Made by a program: the position numbers and the translations under genes | NCBI GenBank assembly: GCA_965215945.1 | Contig: CBDCFC010000050.1 | Location: 62,001 to 126,000, forward strand | Length of the DNA: 64,000 nt | Reading direction: 5' to 3' | Origin: JAHEKD01 sp965215945 | Lineage (GTDB): Bacteria > Pseudomonadota > Gammaproteobacteria > Arenicellales > JAHEKD01 | Shown here: positions 7,935-16,721 of the stretch, piece after piece | Position numbering within the stretch: position 1 is the first letter of the stretch | Layout: every line of letters starts with the position of its first letter | The notes under the pieces: model-generated | Seen by the model: the letters and a program-made list of their open reading frames with translations, nothing else | Database searches by the model: none | What the model was told of the DNA's origin: nothing

Positions 7935-10376
7935 TTATGCCCTTGGGCGCTTGCTGGAGGCATCCCAAACCGGTTCTTCAAGCACAGTAGCTTTGCGTGA
8001 CTCACCAATCAGTAATACATCAAATTGACTGCCCGGTTTTGCATAGGCTGGCGGCACGTAGGCAAATCCTAAGCTTTTACCCGTAAAATGACCATATCCG
8101 CCTGATGTTGTCACACCTATTGCTTCATCACCATCCATTACAGCCTCACCACCGACTACATCGTTGTCGCCCATCTCGACTTCAAGATAGACTAGCTTAA
8201 GATCGACATTATTTTCATCAACATTTAAAGTTGCTTGTTTACCAATGAAGTCTTCTTTGTCAACACGGAAAAAACGCATTGCATCCGCTTCAACCATAGT
8301 GATTTCATTTGTCAGCTCTGCTCCCCAGCCTTTGTATGCTTTTTCCATTCGTAGTGAGTTCATGGCATAAGTACCAAAATTAGCAATTCCATAATCTTGC
8401 CCGCAATTCCATACTGCTTCATAAATCGCAACCATATCTTGCATGCGGCAATGTAACTCCCAACCGAGTTCACCAACATAATTCACACGTAATGCTCGTA
8501 TTGTCGCACCTGCAATTTGAATTTCTTTACCTGTCAACCATTTAAAAGATTCATTACTGAGATCTGTGTCAGTCAACGGTTGCAAAACTTTTCGGGATTC
8601 AGGGCCTGCGACAACGATGACTCCCCAATCATTAGTGATATTAGTGATAGTTACATCTTCATCTTCCTGGATACCCTGTTTGAGGATTGATAAATCCCTT
8701 TCTTCGCTGGTTGCTCCAGAAAGCACATAATAATGATTTTCGGCTAATCGCGTAATTGTGGACTCACCGTTCAGCCTACCGTTTTCCGCTAAATAATGGG
8801 TTAAAGTTATACCACCTTGTCTTTTTGGCATTCTGTTCGCACTAATTCGATTAAGTAGTTTTTCGGCATTTTCACCAATAACTTCGTATTTAGCAAAAGT
8901 AGATAATTCCATCACACCAACACGTTCACGTACAGCTCGACATTCCTCGGCAACGACCTCGAAAGTATTGTTATGCCTGAAACCAATTTCTTCTTCGCGT
9001 CCATCTAGTGAATACCACTTAGCTCGCTCCCAGCCGTTCACTTCGGTAAACACCGCACCTTTTGACTCCAGTAAATCATATAAAGGAGTAGTTCTAAGCT
9101 TTCGCCCTGCCGGTCGCTCTTCGCCCGGCAGGTGTAACTTATACATGTGTTCATAATCTTCATGCGACTTCGCCTTAGTATAGTCACCTGGGGCAAAATC
9201 ACTAAAGCGACGTGGATCAACTCCAGCCATATTTATTTCAGCGTCGCCATAAACCATCCACTGTGCCAAATATTTTCCTGAACCTGCAGCTGAAGCAATA
9301 CCGATTGAAGCACCGTTACAATGCCAGAAATTGCGCAAGCCTGCGGCCGGCCCAAGAAACGGGTTGCTATCCGGCGTATGCGGAATAGCACCGCAGACTA
9401 CTCGTTTTATACCCAGTTCACTCCACATCGGTACCCTTTCCATTACCCGTTCTATATAGGGGGCAAGATTATCGAAATCCGGATCGAATAATTCATTTTG
9501 TGAATCCCACTCAGGCCAGCCCCCTCTATGAGTCCAGCATTCCTCCGATTTTGCCATTTCATAGATGCCGATTAACCCCGATTTTTGTTCTTGACGATAA
9601 TAAGAGGATGGGTATGGATCTCTGATTACCGGCATTTCATCTTCTCGATCAAGGAATTCCTGCACAGTATCAGTAACGATATAGGTATGCTTCATATTTA
9701 TCATTGGAATATCGGTACCGACCATCTGCGACACCTGTCGGGCATAACAACCTGCTGCATTGACAACATGCTCTGCGATTACATTACCCTGTTCGGTTAC
9801 GATTTCCCAATCACCTGAAGCACGTTGATTAATATCAATAACACGATTATTGGTCACAATCTTGGCGCCAAATTTTCTTGCTCCAGCCGCCATCGCGTTA
9901 CAGACACCAGCGGGATCAACATGACCGTCGGTCATTGTCCAAGCACCAGCTAAAACACCATCGATATTAGCGTAAGGAATAAGCTCTTTGATTTTTGGCG
10001 GGTCAATGATTTCACAATCAAAACCAATTAATTTACCGACTCCGGCAACACGGTGAAACCATTCCACTTCTGCGTGATTGTAAGCAAATCGAATGCCGCC
10101 ACAGCCGTGCCAACTGACGTATTGACCGGTTAGCTCTTCTAATTTAGGATAAAGATTAACGCCATAATCATGGATCTTTGCCATGTTGTAATCGGCAATA
10201 AAACTTGGGCACTGTCCGGCAGCATGCCAGGTAGAACCTGAAGTGAGCTCCCCTTTTTCAATTAACAAACAATCCGTCCAGCCTTCCTGTGCCAGATGAT
10301 AGGCCAAGCCGGCTCCCATCACTCCTCCGCCAATAATGACCACTTTAGCTGAACTCGGTAGTTGTTTCTCATTCAT
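7935..10376 (-). CDS. dimethylglycine/sarcosine dehydrogenase-like flavoprotein
   Basis: An 813-residue two-part enzyme. The first half is a DAO-type FAD oxidoreductase: dinucleotide motif VVIIGGGVMGAGLAYHLA at residues 12-29, then SGSTWHAAGQ, where the His corresponds to the residue that binds FAD covalently in DMGDH. A middle FAO_M-like linker leads to a GcvT-type folate-binding domain (about 430-700, with YVGELGWELHC) and a GcvT C-terminal barrel (about 715-800). The family oxidises N-methyl groups of dimethylglycine, sarcosine or related amines and passes the one-carbon unit to tetrahydrofolate. The gene lies 26 bp downstream of the MttB-superfamily gene on the same strand. Exact substrate is not resolvable. 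Confidence 0.88.
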   Translation of the reverse strand: MNEKQLPSSAKVVIIGGGVMGAGLAYHLAQEGWTDCLLIEKGELTSGSTWHAAGQCPSFIADYNMAKIHDYGVNLYPKLEELTGQYVSWHGCGGIRFAYNHAEVEWFHRVAGVGKLIGFDCEIIDPPKIKELIPYANIDGVLAGAWTMTDGHVDPAGVCNAMAAGARKFGAKIVTNNRVIDINQRASGDWEIVTEQGNVIAEHVVNAAGCYARQVSQMVGTDIPMINMKHTYIVTDTVQEFLDREDEMPVIRDPYPSSYYRQEQKSGLIGIYEMAKSEECWTHRGGWPEWDSQNELFDPDFDNLAPYIERVMERVPMWSELGIKRVVCGAIPHTPDSNPFLGPAAGLRNFWHCNGASIGIASAAGSGKYLAQWMVYGDAEINMAGVDPRRFSDFAPGDYTKAKSHEDYEHMYKLHLPGEERPAGRKLRTTPLYDLLESKGAVFTEVNGWERAKWYSLDGREEEIGFRHNNTFEVVAEECRAVRERVGVMELSTFAKYEVIGENAEKLLNRISANRMPKRQGGITLTHYLAENGRLNGESTITRLAENHYYVLSGATSEERDLSILKQGIQEDEDVTITNITNDWGVIVVAGPESRKVLQPLTDTDLSNESFKWLTGKEIQIAGATIRALRVNYVGELGWELHCRMQDMVAIYEAVWNCGQDYGIANFGTYAMNSLRMEKAYKGWGAELTNEITMVEADAMRFFRVDKEDFIGKQATLNVDENNVDLKLVYLEVEMGDNDVVGGEAVMDGDEAIGVTTSGGYGHFTGKSLGFAYVPPAYAKPGSQFDVLLIGESRKATVLEEPVWDASSKRPRA

Positions 10377-10402
10377 ATCATTATCTCACTTTCGTTATAT
10401 CA

Positions 10403-11956
10403 TTAAGCTCTATTCATCGCTGACAGAGGTAATTTAACCGGTCCTAACTCCCGAATACGCATATCAATTTCTTCGGATATATGATTAGGATAATAAGAAC
10501 TTAAAATTTCCTCAACTTTGACTTTTGCCCTTTCAAGAATGGTTGTCGAGCCTTGTTCCTTCCATTCTTTAGGGCTGGTTCGGTCACCGATTTGTGGATA
10601 AATGTATTCACGCTGCATCAGATTAATGGTTTGGTCATGACCAAGAAAATGACTGGGCCCATCAATACAAACATCTCGCATGGTTTGAACCGACAAGGTA
10701 TCCTCATTAACCTCGATACCACGTATAGTACGATTAATTGCACCCAGCATATCATTGTCAATCACATAACTTTCCATGCACACACCCATCAGGCTACCAT
10801 GCATACCCGCCGACTCATAAATCAAATTTGCACCACTATGACCGGCCAGTAAATCGGTATAAGCTTTTTCATACCCAGACTGTGCATCAGGCATTTTCGC
10901 ATCGGTCATACCAGCAGCGATACCGGTAGGCAAATCATAATATCTGCCCATTTGACCACAAGCAGCCATCAGTACCGCCTGTTCACCACTACCACCACTC
11001 ATCGCACCGGTTCTAAGGTCTGAAACAAATGGCCAGGTTCCGAATATCGCCGGATGTTGCGGTACAATCAAATTGACATAAACCAGTCCAGCTAAAACTT
11101 CTGCGACTTCTTGCACCACCGAACCTGCCAACGCGGCCGGACTGGTTGCACCTGCTTGCCCGGCCGCCAAGAGCAAAACAGGCATCCCACCGCGAACCAC
11201 TGTTTCTAGTACATCACAAGCATCTTCTGCGAAGCGCAAAGGCGGAACTACAAAACAATTTGAACAACTGACAAATGGTCGTTCACGCCATTTTTGCTCA
11301 CTGCCCGCTATCTCATGAAGCATTTTGAAAGTAACATCCAGATGTTCCTTCAGTACCCAACTCGTGCCCACATGCTTGCTCGTACCGCTAACCGCCGCGT
11401 AACATGTATTGAAATCCATTTCCAATGGATCGGTTAAATCTCGGCATACTAATGGGCGTTGAAAGAAATGAATATGATCCATCTGATCAACGATTCTGGC
11501 GGCATTGTATAAATCTAAAAGTGTTGAGTCTCTGTACTCACGCGTATCGACATCGACCACATGAACGGCTGCACCAGCTGTTCCGAAGTATGTTCTACTG
11601 CCGCTAACATCCAGATCATGCTTAGGATCCTGGCCATATAGCACAACATTTCGATTGGCATTAGCAATGGTGTCTTCAACTAATGAGCGAGGGAATAACA
11701 AACGATCCTTTTCTGAAATGTACTTCCCACCGGCTGTGGTAACCATTTCTATGCACGAAGACAAAGCCTGGGAAAGGCCAATATTCTCCAACACATCCAT
11801 GACCGCTTCATTGACTTTGCCAATATCGCTATCCGCAAGCGGCTTGAACATACCACTTTCCAGCCCTGGTGTAATAGGCTGGATGTCCTCAGCTAACGGT
11901 GCTTCCCTGAGCGCTTTGCGCGCAGCGCGGCCACCTAATCGACGAGCTTGGACCAT
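10403..11956 (-). CDS. MttB-superfamily (COG5598) methyltransferase, non-pyrrolysine type
   Basis: A 517-residue protein recognisable as the trimethylamine methyltransferase superfamily (FGTAGAAVHVVDVDTRE, ISCSNCF-like VSCSNCFVVPPLRF, GSLMGVCMESYVIDNDMLG, DGPSHFLGHDQT). The frame has no in-frame TAG, so it is not a pyrrolysine-containing MttB but one of the widespread paralogues that include glycine betaine demethylase MtgB. Those methylate a corrinoid protein; no corrinoid protein or MtbA-like partner is visible in this window. Placed directly upstream of the DMGDH-like flavoprotein, it probably takes part in demethylation of a quaternary or tertiary methylamine. This is inference from context. 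Confidence 0.85.
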   Translation of the reverse strand: MVQARRLGGRAARKALREAPLAEDIQPITPGLESGMFKPLADSDIGKVNEAVMDVLENIGLSQALSSCIEMVTTAGGKYISEKDRLLFPRSLVEDTIANANRNVVLYGQDPKHDLDVSGSRTYFGTAGAAVHVVDVDTREYRDSTLLDLYNAARIVDQMDHIHFFQRPLVCRDLTDPLEMDFNTCYAAVSGTSKHVGTSWVLKEHLDVTFKMLHEIAGSEQKWRERPFVSCSNCFVVPPLRFAEDACDVLETVVRGGMPVLLLAAGQAGATSPAALAGSVVQEVAEVLAGLVYVNLIVPQHPAIFGTWPFVSDLRTGAMSGGSGEQAVLMAACGQMGRYYDLPTGIAAGMTDAKMPDAQSGYEKAYTDLLAGHSGANLIYESAGMHGSLMGVCMESYVIDNDMLGAINRTIRGIEVNEDTLSVQTMRDVCIDGPSHFLGHDQTINLMQREYIYPQIGDRTSPKEWKEQGSTTILERAKVKVEEILSSYYPNHISEEIDMRIRELGPVKLPLSAMNRA

Positions 11957-12192
11957 GTTTTATAACCTGTGTGAATACTCAAGAATCCCGAATAGTAGCT
12001 TTTTTTTAATGTTTTCGTAAAGTCTTGTATCATTAAAAATATTTGCTTGGCGATCAGCAATTTAGTTGATGCCTAACAAGAATATTAATACATAAGTTTT
12101 CTTACTGTTATTTCAACTCTATTTAAACCTAAATATTTGAGTAGATTGGCAGGCTGTGCTAACGTTTACGTTGTTACAAATAAGTTTTTATC

Positions 12193-12696
12193 TTGCATAA
12201 GACCAAATCAATACTTCTATTCCGCCATGCCAAATCCGATTGGGATGCCAATTATCAAACTGATCATGATCGACCACTTGCCAAACGCGGCATCAAGGCT
12301 GCTAAAACCATGGGTAAGTTATTGGCCGATTCAGGAAAACTTCCCGATCTTATTATTTGCTCAACTGCCGTCAGAGCAAGGCAAACTCTTGAGCTTGCCC
12401 GTGAATCCGGCGATTGGAAATGCGAAATTCAATACACCGATGAGCTGTATGAAGCCTCTGTGACCGGTGTTATTCGATTGATTCAGCAATTAACTGATGA
12501 TGTCGATTCTGTCATGCTGGTCGGTCATGAGCCAACCTGGTCTTATTTAACCAGCACATTAATTGGCGGTGGCAGTATTCGCTTTCCCACAGCAGCTATG
12601 GTCAAGATCGATTTTTATTTTGACGATTGGCCTAGCACCGACGCTGCCAGCGGTCAGTTACGCTGGTTACTGCAGCCCCGCTTTTTTACAGATTAA
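12193..12696 (+). CDS. SixA-like histidine phosphatase
   Basis: A 167-residue phosphoglycerate-mutase-fold protein. The catalytic RHG-type motif is RHAKSDW (Arg11-His12). The second histidine is in MLVGHEP, and the interspersed RPLAKRGIKAA and CSTAVRARQT match SixA-family phosphohistidine phosphatases. The frame begins with TTG at 12193: an in-frame TAA lies four codons upstream and no ATG or GTG is available before the catalytic motif. It converges with yciA with 8 bp between the stops. Its partner (for example a phosphotransferase protein) is not in the window. Confidence 0.82.
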   Translation: MHKTKSILLFRHAKSDWDANYQTDHDRPLAKRGIKAAKTMGKLLADSGKLPDLIICSTAVRARQTLELARESGDWKCEIQYTDELYEASVTGVIRLIQQLTDDVDSVMLVGHEPTWSYLTSTLIGGGSIRFPTAAMVKIDFYFDDWPSTDAASGQLRWLLQPRFFTD

Positions 12697-12704
12697 ACTA
12701 TTTA

Positions 12705-13097
12705 TTATATCTCGGGATTGGTGAGTGAAATCGCTTGCGGAACCCCGTTCTGATCAATCGACACATAAGTAAACAGGCCTTCAGTGACTTTTACTTCTTT
12801 ATGCTCGGTCAAACGCTGCGCATAAACATCCACCTCGATGGTGATGGAAGTTTTTCCGACACGAGAAATATTGGTATAGCAGACCACCCTGTCACCAACC
12901 TTGACCGGTTTGAGGAATTTCATTTTATCAACGGCAACGGTGACGATTCTGTTTTTTACGGTTTTTTTTGCCGGCACTGAACCGGCCAAATCCATTTGTG
13001 CCATCACCCAACCACCGAAAATATCGCCATTGGCGTTGGCGTCTGCCGGCATGGCGATGGTGCTTAAGCTTAATTCACCTTGGTGGTCTTTCATCAT
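12705..13097 (-). CDS. yciA: acyl-CoA thioesterase YciA
   Basis: A 130-residue single hot-dog-fold protein of the YciA/BACH group, which hydrolyses acyl-CoA thioesters in the cytoplasm. The active-site segment PADANANGDIFGGWVMAQMDLAG matches the conserved N-x-x-G-x-x-x-G-G-x-x-x-x-x-x-D region (D72-type catalytic aspartate). VAVDKMKFLKPVKVGD and the C-terminal VTEGLFTYVSID also fit. It lies 9 bp downstream of an EamA permease gene on the same strand and probably shares its transcript. Confidence 0.87.
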   Translation of the reverse strand: MMKDHQGELSLSTIAMPADANANGDIFGGWVMAQMDLAGSVPAKKTVKNRIVTVAVDKMKFLKPVKVGDRVVCYTNISRVGKTSITIEVDVYAQRLTEHKEVKVTEGLFTYVSIDQNGVPQAISLTNPEI

Positions 13098-13106
13098 GGC
13101 TCCATT

Positions 13107-13994
13107 TTAAGCAAATATCAGCGCACTGCCAATCACTACTAGTAATGCTGCAATCCAGGCCCCTATTGTAGGCCGTTGTTTGGTTGTCACCCACAATATC
13201 GGCAACACTAAAATCGGCGAGATTGACGATAAGACAGTCACCACCCCGACTTGGCCCCCAGTCAAAGCGAATAGTACCAATGTCATACCTATTCCCATGG
13301 CAAACAATCCACTAATCGCTGTTTTCCAAAATATGGGAGCAGTAATTTGATTTTGTGCTCTAAATACTTTGGCGGGAAAAACTAATAATAGATAAAGACA
13401 GACCACTGAAATGCCCACCCGTAAAGCTGATATGGCAATCGGATCGGCCCCGTCCAGCAATGCCGGTTTTGCCAAAATCGCTCCCAGGGCCTGGCAAAAA
13501 GCGGCGATTAATCCCATCACCACGGCCAATCCTAGTGAACCATGTGTTTTCTCAAGGTCATGAGTATTGATGTCTTCACGTCCGTAAAGAATAGCAATGA
13601 TGACACCAGCGACAACCAAACCACAACCGGCTAAAGTAATTAAATCTAAAACTTCACCCAAAAATAAGTACCCCAACAGTGCGCCCATGGGGCCATTAGC
13701 AGCAAACATGACTGCAGTACGCCGTGGGCCGACCCGACGCATGGCAGCAAAAAGTGCTGTATCACCCAGAAATATGCCCACCACACCTGATAGACAAATA
13801 ATCCAAAAATCCTTGATTAAAGTTACCCAAGTTCCCTGAAATAAAACAACTACTGCTAGCATTACCAGCACTTGTGCCATACGTAACCGGGTAAATGCGA
13901 ACGCACCTAGATGACGGCTTGGTTGCGCTGCTAAAAAACCGCTTAATGCCCAAAAAAATGCCGCAGCCAAGGCGGCGGTTTCAAATAAATACAT
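13107..13994 (-). CDS. EamA-family (DMT) permease
   Basis: A 295-residue membrane protein with ten predicted helices in two EamA repeats. Diagnostic stretches are SGVVGIFLGDTALFAAMRRVGPRRTA in the first repeat and GMTLVLFALTGGQVGVVTVLSSISPI in the second. The loops are short and there is no signal peptide. Function is transport of an unknown small metabolite. It heads a likely two-gene transcript with yciA and is separated from upstream rpoH by a strong terminator hairpin at 14034-14059. Confidence 0.8.
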   Translation of the reverse strand: MYLFETAALAAAFFWALSGFLAAQPSRHLGAFAFTRLRMAQVLVMLAVVVLFQGTWVTLIKDFWIICLSGVVGIFLGDTALFAAMRRVGPRRTAVMFAANGPMGALLGYLFLGEVLDLITLAGCGLVVAGVIIAILYGREDINTHDLEKTHGSLGLAVVMGLIAAFCQALGAILAKPALLDGADPIAISALRVGISVVCLYLLLVFPAKVFRAQNQITAPIFWKTAISGLFAMGIGMTLVLFALTGGQVGVVTVLSSISPILVLPILWVTTKQRPTIGAWIAALLVVIGSALIFA

Positions 13995-14033
13995 GCAAGA
14001 GTTTAAAGGTTATTTTGAGAGGACTATATAACA

Positions 14034-14059
14034 AAAACGGCGCTTGTCAGCGCCGTTTT
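14034..14059 (-). terminator. rho-independent terminator of rpoH
   Basis: A perfect 10-bp stem (AAAACGGCGC paired with GCGCCGTTTT) with a 6-nt loop. It is followed on the minus strand by a T-rich tail and lies 22 bp after the region-4 stop of rpoH at 14082. Confidence 0.85.
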
Positions 14060-14081
14060 ATATATAAAGTTTAGACTTTGA

Positions 14082-14937
14082 CTAAATCGCGATTAATCCT
14101 TTCATCTGCTCCATCGCTTTTTTCTCAATCTGACGAATGCGCTCTGCCGAAACATTATATTCTTCAGCCAATTCATGCAATGTTACCTTATTATCCTCCG
14201 TCAACCAGCGCCGGCTAATAATATCGCGGCTGCGCTGATCAAGTTTGGTCATAGCCGACATTAACTGATTCGATTTTTTCTTCGGTTTCAGATTTTGCCG
14301 TCAATAATTTTTCCGGATCATAACGCATATCGGCAAAATACATTTCCGGTGCAACGCGGCCATCATCATCGTCGCTTTCTGTAACCGTGAAAGAAATATC
14401 TGTGCCAGTTAAACGAGATTCCATTTCCCGAACAGTCGCTTCGGGAACATCAAGGTCATCAGCTAGATTTTCAACTTCATTATCATTCATCCAACCTAAA
14501 TGCTCACGCGATTTACGCAGATTAAAAAACAATTTACGCTGCGCTTTGGTTGTAGCTACTTTAACGATGCGCCAGTTTTTTAAAATGTAGTCATAAATTT
14601 CAGCCTTAATCCAATGCATCGCGAATGAAACCAGACGAACCTTATGTTTGGGATCAAAGCGCTTGACCGCCTTCATCAGACCAATATTACCTTCCTGAAT
14701 TAAATCAGCTAATGGCAGACCATAACCCATAAAGCCACGGGCAACTTTAATCACATAGCGCAAATGTGATACAACTAATTCACGCGCCGCGTCCAAATCG
14801 TTTTCTTTTTGGTAACGATTTGCCAACTCAATTTCATACTCCTGCGATAACACAGGAGCATTGTTGGCTGCCTGGATAAATCCACTAAGATCCTGCCCGA
14901 CAGCATAAGGTGATAGTACTGGTGTATGTGTAGTCAT
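14082..14937 (-). pseudogene. rpoH: RNA polymerase heat-shock sigma factor RpoH, frame interrupted
   Basis: The first 232 codons (14937 to 14239) encode sigma-32 region 2 (LRYVIKVARGFMGYGLPLADLIQEGNIGLMKAV, then SFAMHWIKAEIYDYILKNWRIVK) and region 3. They then run off into VNVGYDQT and a TGA. Sigma region 4 continues in another frame down to a TAG at 14082: LDQRSRDIISRRWL, VTLHELAEEYNVSAERIRQIEKKAMEQM. The switch point is a run of six A on the coding strand (14274-14279). Removing one A joins both parts into a 284-residue protein, the same length as E. coli RpoH. Possible causes are a sequencing or assembly error in the homopolymer, a real mutation, or +1 frameshifting/transcriptional slippage. 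Since rpoH is usually important, error or slippage seems likelier than loss. Confidence 0.9.
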
Positions 14938-15132
14938 AACATACCTCCTAAACTATAAGTTTTTATCTTGGATGTAATTTTAGCACTCTTTGATGGAGAG
15001 TGCTAAATATTTTGTGAAACGCACAATAATAATGTGCTTTTATTGATTTATGATTTTTAGCCGAAATTAACGACTTTTTGAAGAAATTAAGCGATTTTAG
15101 GAATTATTTTGGATGATTGAAAGAATAATCGA

Positions 15133-16047
15133 TTATTTTCCAGGATACAGTTGTGACAAATGCCGGCTAACTGTTACCCAGGAAGCAATCCATCCGAGCA
15201 GCCCGCCGGTCAGCAAAATCGCCAACACCCAAGGCATTGGCAATCCGACTAATTGATAGTCACTAGAATATAAGTCCGCCAATCGTTGCACAGGTTCATT
15301 AAGCCAGTTCAGTCCCGCCTGAATCAAACCCCAGGCCAATAAGGCACCTAGTAAACCCTGAATAAAACCAGTGTATAAAAAAGGCCGGCGAATAAAAGTG
15401 TTGGTTGCGCCTACCCGGTTAATAATCATAATTTCGTCTTTCTTATTAGCAATGGACAGACGCATTGTATTACTGATGATTAACAAAGCGCCTATCCCCA
15501 GCAGTCCGGCCACCATCCAAACCGTTCGCTGTGAAAGATTCAAGATGGCCTGCAGACGTTGAACCCACTCCAAATCATATTTTAATTGTTCAACAGATTC
15601 ATCTTCTTCGAGTTGGCTCAATTCATCCTGGTAATCGGCAACCGGTAAAGTTTCAGACATATCAAGAATAAACATGTTCGGTAATGGATTTTCATTTAAA
15701 ACGTCCAGCGCCTGTCCCAAACCAGAAAGAGTCTTAAACTCTTCTAGTGCATCTTGTGCTTCGACATACTGAACATTAGCAATCCAACTACGCTGGGTCG
15801 AAAACCAGTTGTCAAGCCGTGCTACATCTTGTTCGGTTGCAGATTTTTTCAAATAAACAGTCGCCTGTGGCTTGCCCTGCCATTCACTGCTGATTAGTTC
15901 AATATTGTGCGTAAGCAGGTACAACCCTATTGGTAACGACAAGGTAATTCCCAGAACGGTGACCGTTAGCAAGGTTGGCACTGGATGGCGGAATATATTA
16001 CCCAAGGTATGTAAAAAAACCTGGAAATGTCTGAGTAGATATTTCAT
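15133..16047 (-). CDS. ftsX: cell division protein FtsX
   Basis: A 304-residue integral membrane protein. A first helix (about residues 22-44) is followed by a periplasmic domain (GKPQATVYLKKSATEQDVARL and the conserved PLPNMF-type NENPLPNMFIL). Three C-terminal helices form the FtsX permease-like domain (TVWMVAGLLGIGALLIISNTMRL). Together with FtsE it couples divisome assembly to activation of murein hydrolases at the septum. The start overlaps the ftsE stop by 4 bp (ATGA). It is the last gene of the ftsY-ftsE-ftsX operon. The stop codon lies inside a small AT-rich palindrome (AATAATCGATTATT). Confidence 0.93.
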   Translation of the reverse strand: MKYLLRHFQVFLHTLGNIFRHPVPTLLTVTVLGITLSLPIGLYLLTHNIELISSEWQGKPQATVYLKKSATEQDVARLDNWFSTQRSWIANVQYVEAQDALEEFKTLSGLGQALDVLNENPLPNMFILDMSETLPVADYQDELSQLEEDESVEQLKYDLEWVQRLQAILNLSQRTVWMVAGLLGIGALLIISNTMRLSIANKKDEIMIINRVGATNTFIRRPFLYTGFIQGLLGALLAWGLIQAGLNWLNEPVQRLADLYSSDYQLVGLPMPWVLAILLTGGLLGWIASWVTVSRHLSQLYPGK

Positions 16048-16721
16048 GCCGTCTGATGGTATTTGAAACTATCAATAAGCTGACCTTCATAGAGCTGCAG
16101 CACACGTTTCCCATAACGGCCCAGCAATTGAAGATCATGAGTTGCAATCAGCACCGTGACGTTGTGCTGATTGAACATATAGAATAAATCCATTATTTCT
16201 TCTGATAATTCCGGGTCGAGATTTCCGGTTGGTTCATCGGCTAGCAATATAGGCGGGCGATTTACCACTGCACGCGCTATCCCTACCCGTTGCTGCTCAC
16301 CGCCAGATAAGGCCAAAGGGTACATTCTTTCTTTATTCAACAAACCAACCTTATCAAGCGCTGCCCTGACTCGTCTGGATAACTCCTTATGTGGTTCACC
16401 TGCAACAATCAAAGGCAATGCAACATTATCAAACACTGTGCGATCATTGAGCAACTTATGATCCTGATAAACCACACCGATTTCGCGTCGATGGTAGGGG
16501 ATTTTACGTCTAGGTAATGACATCAAATCCGACCCATTGACCGTAATTGAGCCTCGCGTCGCTCTTTCGACTAACGTTATCAATTTAAGCAATGTACTTT
16601 TTCCGGCGCCAGAATGTCCGGTTAAAAACACCATTTCATCTTTATCGATATCGAAACTCAATCCCTTTAAGGCATCCAGCCCGGTCGGGTAACGTTTGAA
16701 AACGTGCTTAAACTGAATCAT
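16044..16721 (-). CDS. ftsE: cell division ATP-binding protein FtsE
   Basis: A 225-residue ABC ATPase with Walker A GHSGAGKST, Q-loop VVYQDHKLL, signature LSGGEQQRVGIARA, Walker B ILLADEP and switch His in IATHD. The length and the sequence GLDALKGLSFDIDKDEM are typical for FtsE. It forms the cytoplasmic half of FtsEX. Its start codon shares one base with the ftsY stop (TAATG), and its stop overlaps ftsX, so the three genes are translationally coupled. Confidence 0.95.
   Translation of the reverse strand: MIQFKHVFKRYPTGLDALKGLSFDIDKDEMVFLTGHSGAGKSTLLKLITLVERATRGSITVNGSDLMSLPRRKIPYHRREIGVVYQDHKLLNDRTVFDNVALPLIVAGEPHKELSRRVRAALDKVGLLNKERMYPLALSGGEQQRVGIARAVVNRPPILLADEPTGNLDPELSEEIMDLFYMFNQHNVTVLIATHDLQLLGRYGKRVLQLYEGQLIDSFKYHQTA

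Noticed and set aside
10403..11956. Pyrrolysine-containing MttB
   Set aside because: The gene has no in-frame TAG, so it is a non-pyrrolysine paralogue.
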